A stretch of 64,000 nt of DNA from Humibacter sp. RRB41 (lineage in GTDB: Bacteria > Actinomycetota > Actinomycetes > Actinomycetales > Microbacteriaceae): assembly GCF_022761015.1 (NCBI RefSeq), contig NZ_JAKWJQ010000003.1:248001-312000 (forward strand). Direction: 5' to 3'. Both the position numbers and the translations under genes were made by a program. Under the pieces are notes generated by a model. It did no database searches. It was not told the origin of the DNA and saw nothing but the letters and a program-made list of their open reading frames with translations. Shown here piece by piece: positions 47,712 through 54,811 of the stretch; position 1 is the stretch's first letter; each line of letters starts with the position of its first letter.

Positions 47712-48470
47712 ATGAGCACGGCGAACGGTGCGCGGCAGAGGCGTTTCTGGGTGGATCCGAGGTTCGCCGTCGGCATTCTGCTGATCGTGGCATCCGTCGT
47801 CGGGGTGTGCGTGCTGCTTGCCGCCCAGAACCGCAGCGTCGAGGTGTACGTGGCCCGCAGCACGCTGGTCGCAGGCGATCACGTGCGTGCCGGCGACCTC
47901 GAACTGGCGAGCGTACGGGTGCCTTCTGCGTCGGATGTCTACCTCACCCGTGCAGCGATGCCGAAGGATGCCGTCGTTGTGCGTTCCGTTCCGAAGGGTG
48001 AGCTCGTGCCGGCGGCCGCGGTCAGCGAGAGAACGGATGCCGCGCTCACCAGTGTGGTCGTGAAGGCGTCGGGACCCGTTGCGGCGGCCGTCACCGACGG
48101 AGCAGTCGTCGACGTGTGGGCGGCACATGGTTCCGATGACAAGGACTACCGGCCGCCCACGGTCCTTGTTCCGGGTGCAGTGGTCGTGTCGTTCGCGCAT
48201 GACGACGCGCTCGTGGCCGATCGCGCGACCGTGTCGATCGAGGTGCGCATGCCGTCGAGCCGGGTGGCCGCGGTGTTGCAAGCCATCGCCGACGGCCAGG
48301 CGCTCTCCGTGGTGCCCGCGAGCCCCGACTCCGGTGTTGCCGCATCCTCGGATGCGAGCGAAGACGACGGTGACGGGAGCGATGTCGACGCAACGCCCGC
48401 GACGCCGATACCGACGCCGACACCGACTGCTTCGCGCTCCGACGGCAGCCGATCGGGGAGCGGCAAGTGA
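47712..48470 (+). CDS. SAF-domain membrane protein, CpaB/FlgA-like
   Basis: A 252-residue protein with one N-terminal helix (residues about 19-38, VGILLIVASVVGVCVLLAAQ). It is followed by a SAF domain (VYVARSTLVAGDHVRAGDLELASVRVP) and a RcpC/CpaB-like segment (GAVVDVWAAHGSDD; VSIEVRMPSSRVAAVLQAIADGQ). The C-terminus is acidic and Thr/Pro-rich. In Flp/Tad pili CpaB is an assembly factor, but no TadA, TadB/C or pilin gene lies nearby. The ATG at 47712 has a perfect AAGGAGG five bases upstream, the strongest ribosome site of the region. The stop overlaps the CpaE-like gene by four bases. Confidence 0.85.
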   Translation: MSTANGARQRRFWVDPRFAVGILLIVASVVGVCVLLAAQNRSVEVYVARSTLVAGDHVRAGDLELASVRVPSASDVYLTRAAMPKDAVVVRSVPKGELVPAAAVSERTDAALTSVVVKASGPVAAAVTDGAVVDVWAAHGSDDKDYRPPTVLVPGAVVVSFAHDDALVADRATVSIEVRMPSSRVAAVLQAIADGQALSVVPASPDSGVAASSDASEDDGDGSDVDATPATPIPTPTPTASRSDGSRSGSGK

Positions 48471-49714
48471 GCATCCTGGCGCTCTGCCTTGACAGGCGCA
48501 CGCAAGATCGCGTCGCGGCCGAGGCGACGGCATCCGGCCATGTCGTCGCACTCCGCACCGAGACGGCACGTGAACTCGTCACCGCGCTGGCGGCGCGCAG
48601 CGTGGACGTCGCGGTGATCGGCGCCGCGAAGGGCAGGCTCACCGCTGAGGTCGTTGCGACGTGCGACAGATCGGGCGTTCGGCTCGTGGTGCTCGCGGCG
48701 TCGGAGTCCGAACGGCGTCACGCGCTCTCGCTCGGCGTTCACGACGCGCTGGATGCCGCGTCCGACTGGGACGCCCTCGAGCCGTCCCTGCGCGGCGTTC
48801 CCGTAGTGCCGCCGCGGGCCGGCGGACCCGTCGGCTCCGAGGATGCCGCGCGCGTCGTCGCCGTCTGGGGTCCAGCGGGCGCGCCAGGACGAACATCGTT
48901 CGCGATCACGATGGCCGCGGAGCTCGCCGCGCTCGGGCACAGCGTGGTGCTGGCCGATGCGGATCCGTACGGGGGTGCAATCGCACCCGCGCTCGGGCTG
49001 CTCGACGAGGCGCCGGGGTTCGCGGCGACGTGCCGGCTGGCGGCATCCGACTCCTTGACCCACGACGAGCTCACCAGAGTGGCGCAGCGGTACTCGAGCC
49101 CGCGCGGTGCGTTCTGGGTGCTCACCGGCATCGGTCGTGCTGCGCGCTGGCCCGAACTGACGACCGATCGCGTGGAACGGGTGCTCGCGGCCTGTCGAAC
49201 CTGGGCGGACTACACCGTGGTCGACGTGGGGTTCAGCCTCGAGACCGACGAGGAGATCACGAGCGACCTGTTCGCGCCGCGACGCAATGCGGCGACCCTG
49301 GCGGCTCTGCGTGGATCCGACGACGTCGTCGCGGTGGGCGCTGCGGACCCCGTCGGGCTGTCGAGACTGCTGCGGGCACTCGGCGATCTGGCGGATGCCG
49401 CGCCCGACACTCGCGCGCACGTCATCGTCAACCGCGTGCGGGCATCCGCCGTCGGAGCTGGACCGTTCGCGCAGGTGTCGTCGACACTGGCGCGCTTCGG
49501 CAGCGTCGAGGCGGCAGCGCTGGTCCCCGACGACCCAGCGGCGTTCGACCTGGCCGTGCTCACGGGGCGCACCCTGAGGGATGCCGCGCCCAAGTCGCCG
49601 GCACGCGCCGCCCTTCTGCGGTTCATCGAATGGGAGCTCGCGCCGGCGGCAGAGCCGCGCGTGGGGCGACGCAGACACGTGGCGAGAGCGCGGGTGGTCG
49701 CGGGAGCGGGATGA
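48467..49714 (+). CDS. CpaE/MinD-like protein with a degenerate P-loop
   Basis: A 415-residue protein. The first 115 residues look like a receiver-like domain (ALCLDRRTQDRVAAEATASGHVVAL; VLAASESERRHALSLGVHDALD). From about residue 130 there is a MinD/ParA-type fold: VVAVWGPAGAPGRTSFAITMAAELAALGHSVVLADADPYGG. The deviant Walker A normally reads GKGGxGK(S/T); here both lysines are replaced (PAGAPGRTS), so ATP hydrolysis is doubtful. Later parts (VVDVGFSLETDEE; VIVNRVRASAVG) are the usual Walker B and nucleotide regions. GTG 48467 overlaps the previous stop (GTGA); its own stop overlaps the next start (ATGA). Probably a localisation or assembly factor. Confidence 0.83.
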   Translation: MSILALCLDRRTQDRVAAEATASGHVVALRTETARELVTALAARSVDVAVIGAAKGRLTAEVVATCDRSGVRLVVLAASESERRHALSLGVHDALDAASDWDALEPSLRGVPVVPPRAGGPVGSEDAARVVAVWGPAGAPGRTSFAITMAAELAALGHSVVLADADPYGGAIAPALGLLDEAPGFAATCRLAASDSLTHDELTRVAQRYSSPRGAFWVLTGIGRAARWPELTTDRVERVLAACRTWADYTVVDVGFSLETDEEITSDLFAPRRNAATLAALRGSDDVVAVGAADPVGLSRLLRALGDLADAAPDTRAHVIVNRVRASAVGAGPFAQVSSTLARFGSVEAAALVPDDPAAFDLAVLTGRTLRDAAPKSPARAALLRFIEWELAPAAEPRVGRRRHVARARVVAGAG

Positions 49715-50538
49715 AGGTGATCTCGGCCGCCGTCGAGGCGTTGATCGATGCCCACTCGAGCTTGGCGACCATTTCCGCCAGGATGACCGGTATGCAAGAG
49801 GTCGAGGTCGTCGTCGCCCACAGCCAGCGTGCAAAGCTGCGCGTCGGCGACATGTTCCTGAAGATCGACGGCGATCCGGCGCACGCCGACGTCGAGGTGC
49901 AAGCGATGGCCATGGCGCCGGTACCGACCCCGGCGATCCTGTGGCGTGAGCCGCCTGTGCTCGCGATCTCTGCCGTGCACGGTGAGGCGCTCGGCGTGCT
50001 CGGCGAACCGTCGGCCGCGTCGTCCGCGGCATGGGCCGCGACGGGTGCTGCCATACGGAGACTGCACGATGCACCGTTGCCACCGTGGCCGGGGCGCAGC
50101 CTCGACGATGTGGCGGCGGAGCTCGACCGCGAGTGCGCGTGGCTTCTCGCCAACGCCGTTCTGCCCGCTGAGGTGGTCCGGCGCAACCGCGAGATCGCGG
50201 AGGCCGCGCTCCAGCCGTGGAAACCGGTGTTCATTCACGGAGACCTGCAGATCACCCATATCTTCGTCGACGGCGACGAGGTCACCGGCGTCATCGACTG
50301 GTCGGAGGCAGCCCCGGGCGATGCCATGTTCGACCTCGCCATCCTGACTCTCGGCCACGAGGAGCGCCTGGACGACCTGCTTGCCGGTTACGGCCCTGAC
50401 GCGGACCGGAACGTGATCCGCGCCTGGTGGTCGCTGCGCAGCCTGGTCGCGTCGCACTGGCTGATCGAGCACGGCTTCGATCCGGATGCTCCGGGCTGCG
50501 AATTCGACGTGCTCAGATCCCGGATGCACGAGCTCTAG
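49711..50538 (+). CDS. Aminoglycoside-phosphotransferase-like kinase
   Basis: A 275-residue protein of the APH/choline-kinase fold. The catalytic loop reads HGDLQITHIFVDGDEVTGVIDWSEA (about residues 170-194): the catalytic Asp and the metal-binding Asp of IDW are present, but the usual Asn after the loop (HGDxxxxN) is His. The N-lobe has a likely phosphate-binding Lys in AKLRVGDMFLKIDG. Substrates of this family vary widely and are not predictable here. ATG 49711 overlaps the CpaE-like stop by four bases, so the kinase is translationally coupled to the CpaB/CpaE pair; ATG 49783 (MTGMQEVEVVV) is an alternative start. The long open frame from 48661 is a shadow. Confidence 0.82.
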   Translation: MKVISAAVEALIDAHSSLATISARMTGMQEVEVVVAHSQRAKLRVGDMFLKIDGDPAHADVEVQAMAMAPVPTPAILWREPPVLAISAVHGEALGVLGEPSAASSAAWAATGAAIRRLHDAPLPPWPGRSLDDVAAELDRECAWLLANAVLPAEVVRRNREIAEAALQPWKPVFIHGDLQITHIFVDGDEVTGVIDWSEAAPGDAMFDLAILTLGHEERLDDLLAGYGPDADRNVIRAWWSLRSLVASHWLIEHGFDPDAPGCEFDVLRSRMHEL

Positions 50539-50611
50539 GGGCGTTCAGTCACCTGGTGCCGGGCATCCTCGGAACGGGCCGGCTCCAGCCTTGCTGCCGG
50601 CGCTCGTCCGC

Positions 50612-51007
50612 TCAGCCGTGCCGGTTCGCAGTGACAGCCTCTTGCACGAGCCGGCGAAGCGCGCTGTCGTCGATCAGAGATTCCTCGAAGAAGTCGATCG
50701 CCCTGACCGAGCTGCTGTCCAGCCGTGAGTTGAAGAGCTTCGTCGGATCATCCAGCCGCGCACCCTTGGGGAAGGTCAGCCGTACCGCGCTCTTCAGAAG
50801 ATCCGCCATGCAGATGTTGCCTTGACACACCCACGTGGCGACGCCCTCCGGTTTGGAGGGCTTCCTCCACTTGATCTCCTCGACGATGTCCGTCTCGGCG
50901 CTGACGATGACACGACGAAGTTCGGCGAGCGTCACAGCGCGCCACCCGCCGATGTTGGCGATGATCGCATCGATCTGTTTAGCCGCGGATGCTTCGTCAG
51001 CGCTCAT
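50612..51007 (-). CDS. DUF1801 (YdhG-like) protein
   Basis: A 131-residue protein with the DUF1801 core: helical N-terminus, then EEIKWRKPSKPEGVATWVCQGNICMADLLKSAVRLTFPKGA (about residues 43-83). The family is small, single-domain and cytoplasmic, with no established reaction. ATG 51007 begins MSADEASAAKQ. The gene stands alone on the minus strand between the kinase and the VOC gene, with short gaps on both sides and no visible partner. Confidence 0.85.
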   Translation of the reverse strand: MSADEASAAKQIDAIIANIGGWRAVTLAELRRVIVSAETDIVEEIKWRKPSKPEGVATWVCQGNICMADLLKSAVRLTFPKGARLDDPTKLFNSRLDSSSVRAIDFFEESLIDDSALRRLVQEAVTANRHG

Positions 51008-51085
51008 GGAATCATCATCGTCCTTCGCCGCTTCGCTGCAAGCCTCACAAGAGCACAGACGTGTCGAAACACATGTGCGACGTTC

Positions 51086-51115
51086 GACGAAGTTATGAGA
51101 GACGAAGTTATGAGA
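51086..51115. repeat. 15 bp tandem duplication
   Basis: GACGAAGTTATGAGA occurs twice in a row, 18 bases before the VOC start. It adds an extra ATG to the leader and shifts no frame. Probably a recent slippage event. Confidence 0.6.
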
Positions 51116-51132
51116 ATGGGGAGGCGCACAGC

Positions 51133-51510
51133 GTGGAGATCGGTCAAGTTCTGCTTCATGTCGACGACCTTGAGAGGGCGACGGCGTTCTACGAGTCGTT
51201 CACGCGTACCCCACCTGTGTTCCGGGTGGGATCAGAGGGACCGGTCTTCTTCCAGCTCGAGGGAGTTCGACTCGTGCTCGACCGAGACGCACCGTCGACG
51301 TCTCTGTTCTACGTGAAGGCGCGCGACATCCACGCGACGACCGAGCGCCTGCGAGCTCAGGGCGTCTCGATCGCCACGGAACCGTACGTGTATTTCCAGC
51401 GGGTGGAGGCCGCGGCCGGTCCGGCTGGCACGGTGGAGTGGCGCGCGCTCCTGCGTGACTCAGAAGGCAATCTCGTCGGTCTCATCGAACACCAGCCTGC
51501 TGCGGAATGA
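51133..51510 (+). CDS. VOC (glyoxalase/bleomycin-resistance) family protein
   Basis: A 125-residue metal-dependent-fold protein. It has paired beta-alpha-beta-beta-beta units: VLLHVDDLERATAFYESFTRTPPVF and LFYVKARDIHATTERLRAQG. It ends in the DSEGNLVGLIEH segment, where Glu is the usual metal ligand. The family includes glyoxalases, dioxygenases and antibiotic-binding proteins; substrate cannot be told. The GTG at 51133 has GGGGAGG nine bases upstream, which decides the start over codons within the tandem repeat. Confidence 0.85.
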   Translation: MEIGQVLLHVDDLERATAFYESFTRTPPVFRVGSEGPVFFQLEGVRLVLDRDAPSTSLFYVKARDIHATTERLRAQGVSIATEPYVYFQRVEAAAGPAGTVEWRALLRDSEGNLVGLIEHQPAAE

Positions 51511-51571
51511 CGGTCGACACCGTCGAAAGCGGGCGCGGTCGCGACGACAGAGTGAAGCCTGTGCGTGATCC

Positions 51572-51577
51572 TAGACT
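51572..51577 (+). promoter_or_regulatory. -10 element of pdtaS (leaderless)
   Basis: TAGACT lies six bases before the ATG at 51584; a GTG immediately precedes the ATG. No Shine-Dalgarno is present. Confidence 0.5.
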
Positions 51578-51583
51578 TGTGTG

Positions 51584-53074
51584 ATGTCCACGCTGAGTGA
51601 TCTCGTCGTCGCGCACGGCCGTTCGACGCCCGAAGACATCGAGTGGTTGCATCTGCTTGTGGGCGACTGCCAGTTGCTTGCGGACCTTGCCTTCGCCGAC
51701 ATCGTGCTGTGGGTTCCGACCGATGACGGATTCATCGCGGTCGCGCACTCGCGTCCGTCGAGCGCAGCCACCCTGTTCTACCGCGACTTCGTCGGCCAGC
51801 AGATCCGCGCGGAGTGGCGTGGGCTCGCGACGGAGGCGTTCGAGGCCGGAACGATCGTCGATTCGCACGCACCGGACTGGTACGAAGAGATGCCGACCAG
51901 GGTGCGGGCGGTGCCTGTTTTCCGCCGGGTGTCGGCATCCACCGCGCAAGTTGTTCCACGTCCGATCGCGGTGATGACGCGGCACAGCAATCTCAGCGAG
52001 GCGCGAACGCCGAGCCGTCAGGAACTCACATTCAACGCGTGCGCGAACGACCTCTTCGGCATGATCGCCACCGGTGACTTTCCCGATCTGGGGGCGCCGT
52101 CGGGGCCACGCAGGGGCGCGCCGCGGGCGTCCGACGGTCTTCTCCGATTGGATGTCGACGGCGTCACCACGTTCGCCAGCCCCAACGCACTGTCTGCGTT
52201 CAATCGCATGGGCTTCACCGAGGAACTCGAGGGAGAGTCGCTCGCCGAGGTGACGACGAGGCTGCTCACCGACAATTCGGTCGTCGACGAGTCATTGCCG
52301 CTCGTGGTCACCGGCCGCGCGCCATGGCGCACCGATATCGAGGCGCGGGGCGTAACCGTGTCGTTGCGCACCATCCCGATCCGCACGCACGGCGAACGCA
52401 CCGGCGCGATCGTGCTGTGTCGCGATGTGACCGAGATGCGCCATCAGGAGCAGGAGCTGATCACCAAGGACGCGACCATTCGCGAGATCCACCACCGGGT
52501 GAAGAACAACTTGCAGACCGTGGCGTCGCTGCTGCGCATCCAGGCGCGGCGCACGCACTCCGAAGAGGCGAGGGAAGCGCTCGGTCAGGCCATGCGGCGG
52601 GTGTCGGCCATCGCCGTGGTGCACGACACCCTGTCGGAGGGACTGGCGCAGATCGTCGATTTCGACGACGTGTTCGCCCGGGTGCTGCTGCTCGTGGCAG
52701 AAGTCGCCAGCGCGCACAACACGACCGCGCATCCGAAATCGTCAGGCAGCTTCGGCGAACTGCCGAGCGAGTACGCGACGCCGTTGGCGCTCGCGCTCAC
52801 GGAACTCGTCACGAACGCCGTCGAACACGGCCTGGCCGGCCGATCGGGCGAGGTCGAGATCATCGCGCATCGTTCGCCCGACACCCTCACCGTGAAGGTG
52901 AAGGACAACGGCTCCGGCCTGCCGGAGGGCAAGGTCGGCGACGGACTCGGCACGCAGATCGTGCGCACGCTCATCCAGGGCGAATTGAGCGGAACGATCG
53001 ACTGGCACACGCTGGTCGGCACGGGCACCGAGGTGACCATCGAGGTACCGCTGCGCTATCTGCGCAAGGCATAG
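51584..53074 (+). CDS. pdtaS: Cytosolic two-component sensor kinase, PdtaS type
   Basis: A 496-residue soluble kinase. The N-terminal GAF-like domain spans about residues 1-150, a PAS-like domain about 180-290 (LRLDVDGVTTFASPNALSAFNRMGF), then the HisKA_2 dimer helix with EIHHRVKNNLQTVASLL (His 303/304). The C-terminal ATPase has LTELVTNAVEHG and VKDNGSGLPEGKVGDGLGTQI. In mycobacteria PdtaS acts with the RNA-binding antiterminator PdtaR and lies next to whiB1, as here. PdtaR is not in this window. The start is set by the TAGACT box. No membrane segment is seen. Confidence 0.92.
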   Translation: MSTLSDLVVAHGRSTPEDIEWLHLLVGDCQLLADLAFADIVLWVPTDDGFIAVAHSRPSSAATLFYRDFVGQQIRAEWRGLATEAFEAGTIVDSHAPDWYEEMPTRVRAVPVFRRVSASTAQVVPRPIAVMTRHSNLSEARTPSRQELTFNACANDLFGMIATGDFPDLGAPSGPRRGAPRASDGLLRLDVDGVTTFASPNALSAFNRMGFTEELEGESLAEVTTRLLTDNSVVDESLPLVVTGRAPWRTDIEARGVTVSLRTIPIRTHGERTGAIVLCRDVTEMRHQEQELITKDATIREIHHRVKNNLQTVASLLRIQARRTHSEEAREALGQAMRRVSAIAVVHDTLSEGLAQIVDFDDVFARVLLLVAEVASAHNTTAHPKSSGSFGELPSEYATPLALALTELVTNAVEHGLAGRSGEVEIIAHRSPDTLTVKVKDNGSGLPEGKVGDGLGTQIVRTLIQGELSGTIDWHTLVGTGTEVTIEVPLRYLRKA

Positions 53075-53233
53075 CGAGCGGATGCCCTCGGGTCGTTCGT
53101 CGCCATGGCGCCCGTACCCGCGCTCATCCGCCTCAGATGGCGGGTGAAGGTCTTATCGACCCGCCTTCATCGACGGATGAACGAGCGGGGAGTTGGTTCG
53201 GACGCGGCGATGGACCGCCGCGGAGCGAGATGC

Positions 53234-53482
53234 CTAGGAGGCGCGGCGAGCTCGCGCGGCGCGACGCTTGAGCGCGCGGCGCTCGTCTTCGGAAAGGCCA
53301 CCCCAGACGCCGGAATCCTGTCCGGTCTCGAGTGCGTACTGCAGGCACGTTTCGGTCACGGTGCACCGAGCACAGACCATCTTGGCCTTCTCGATCTGGT
53401 CGACTGCCGGCCCCGTGTTGCCTACCGGGAAGAAGAGTTCCGGGTCGGCTGTCAGGCAGGCGGCTTTGTCGCGCCAATCCAT
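53234..53482 (-). CDS. whiB1: WhiB1-type iron-sulfur transcription factor
   Basis: An 82-residue protein with Cys 9, 37, 40 and 46 for a 4Fe-4S cluster. It shows the WhiB1 features ADPELFFPVGNTGPAVDQIEKAK and QDSGVWGGLSEDERRALKRRAARARRAS. WhiB1 is essential and nitric-oxide sensitive in mycobacteria and binds the main sigma factor. ATG 53482 has AGGAG eight bases upstream. A perfect 14 bp palindrome lies in its leader/promoter region at 53524-53537. It is convergent with pdtaS, 159 bp between the stops, where no terminator of clear form was seen. Confidence 0.94.
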   Translation of the reverse strand: MDWRDKAACLTADPELFFPVGNTGPAVDQIEKAKMVCARCTVTETCLQYALETGQDSGVWGGLSEDERRALKRRAARARRAS

Positions 53483-53523
53483 GAGGGTGCTCCTTTATTG
53501 CTTGCGTCGCTAGACGGCGTGCA

Positions 53524-53537
53524 TGACCGAACGGTCA
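53524..53537. promoter_or_regulatory. Palindromic operator candidate upstream of whiB1
   Basis: TGACCGAACGGTCA is a perfect 14 bp palindrome with its centre 49 bases before the whiB1 ATG. It has the look of a TetR-type or similar dimer site, and one arm supplies a TTGACC-like -35. The rest of the 228 bp gap to 53711 shows no gene. Confidence 0.5.
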
Positions 53538-53710
53538 ATGATCGGGTAAGCATCGAGTTTCAGGGTCATGATCTTGAGGGGGGACTAGGTTCCTACGGGA
53601 CTGAGTTCCCATGAACGGGACCTGCCCACGACCCTGTGAGCGTCAAACTCGACTAGGAAATGCTCGCATACTGGTAGTGGCAAATCAAGAGTTTCGATTG
53701 GGATAACGCT

Positions 53711-54208
53711 GTGAACACAGACCGGAAACATACGCCCGATACGAGCGCTGACCGGCCTGAAAGGTCCTTTCCCGCTGCACTCGGATGCCTCGTCGCTCTG
53801 CTCGCACTCGAGGCGTTGGCCCTCATCGCGGTCGTGATCTGGCTCGGCGTGCTGGAGGCTCAGGCCACGGCATCCGACTCGGTCAGCGGGCTGGCGCTGC
53901 TTCTCATCGGGGCTCTCTGCGCCGTCTGGCTGGTGCTGACTGCCGTCGCAGGGGCGCGCAGACGCTCGTGGATGCGAGGGTCGAGCATCACGTGGCACGT
54001 GATTGTGCTCGCGATCGCGATCGGATGCTTCACCGGCGTGACGGCGGTGCCCGCTGCCGGCTGGTGGCTGCTGGTCATCGCACTGCTCGGCATCGGACTC
54101 GTGCTCGTACCGAGCGTGACCGTAGCGACCGCACGCGAGGTCGCACCGTACAGCGAGGCGCAGGACGACTCGGAGGCGAAGCCCGGGAACGGACCACGCG
54201 CCGACTGA
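53711..54208 (+). CDS. Four-helix membrane protein, unknown
   Basis: A 165-residue protein. A 20-residue polar start is followed by helices near 24-48 (LGCLVALLALEALALIAVVIWLGVL), 59-80, 95-112 and 115-135, and an acidic C-terminal tail. No family or motif is recognised; similar small membrane proteins are common in actinobacteria. GTG 53711 is the first plausible start; no firm ribosome site or -10 was found. Its stop abuts the bcp stop (54208/54209), with zero bases between two convergent genes, so terminators must lie inside the genes or be factor-dependent. Confidence 0.75.
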   Translation: MNTDRKHTPDTSADRPERSFPAALGCLVALLALEALALIAVVIWLGVLEAQATASDSVSGLALLLIGALCAVWLVLTAVAGARRRSWMRGSSITWHVIVLAIAIGCFTGVTAVPAAGWWLLVIALLGIGLVLVPSVTVATAREVAPYSEAQDDSEAKPGNGPRAD

Positions 54209-54700
54209 TCAGGCCGCGAGGCCGAGCTTCTTGCGCAGCGACGCAACGTGTCCCGTCGCCTTCACGTTGTAGAGGGCGAGACGGATGCCGCCATCGGGGT
54301 CGACGACGAACGTCGACCTGAGCACCCCCGTGACGACCTTGCCGTACAGGGACTTCTCGCCGTACGCCCCGTACAGCTTGTGCACCGCAAGGTCGGTGTC
54401 CGACAGCAGCGGGAAATTCAGGTGGTCGTGCTCACGGAACTCGGCGAGCTTGGCCGGGGCATCCTTCGAGATGCCGAGCACCTGGTAGCGGGCGGACTTC
54501 AGCGAGTTGAGATTGTCGCGGAAGTCGCACGCCTCCTTGGTGCATCCAGGCGTCATCGCGGCCGGGTAGAAGTACACGATGACGTTCTCGCCGGCGAGGT
54601 CGTGCAGCGACACCGGTGCGCCGTCCTGGTCGAGCAGAGTGAAGTCGGGCGCGGTGTCGCCGGCGGTGAGACGGGAGGGGGCGGAGGTCGCATCGGTCAT
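54209..54700 (-). CDS. bcp: Thioredoxin-dependent thiol peroxidase (Bcp/PrxQ)
   Basis: A 163-residue atypical 2-Cys peroxiredoxin that reduces peroxides. The active-site motif MTPGCTKEACDF gives peroxidatic Cys 53 and resolving Cys 58 five residues later, the PrxQ arrangement. The N-terminal GDTAPDFTLLDQDG and the mid GVLRSTFVVDPDG segments are typical. ATG 54700 follows a weakly purine-rich leader. It has no functional link to the neighbours. Confidence 0.95.
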   Translation of the reverse strand: MTDATSAPSRLTAGDTAPDFTLLDQDGAPVSLHDLAGENVIVYFYPAAMTPGCTKEACDFRDNLNSLKSARYQVLGISKDAPAKLAEFREHDHLNFPLLSDTDLAVHKLYGAYGEKSLYGKVVTGVLRSTFVVDPDGGIRLALYNVKATGHVASLRKKLGLAA

Positions 54701-54750
54701 GCCTCAACGGTAGACGAGCGTGCACACCGATGGAGTCGTTCTCGACGTCG

Positions 54751-54785
54751 GGTGGGCCGGCGGGCTCGTAGTCCGCCGGCCCACC
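54751..54785 (-). terminator. Hairpin terminator after the glycosidase gene
   Basis: Perfect 13 bp stem GGTGGGCCGGCGG (54751-54763) with its complement at 54773-54785 and a 9 nt loop, 26 bases beyond the glycosidase stop. Confidence 0.8.
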
Positions 54786-54811
54786 TCAGGGCGACACGGG
54801 TGATCTAGTGA

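Noticed and set aside
48661-49710. 350-codon extension of the APH-like gene
   Set aside because: It is an Arg/Gly/Ala-rich shadow of the CpaE-like gene; the ATGA overlap marks the true start.
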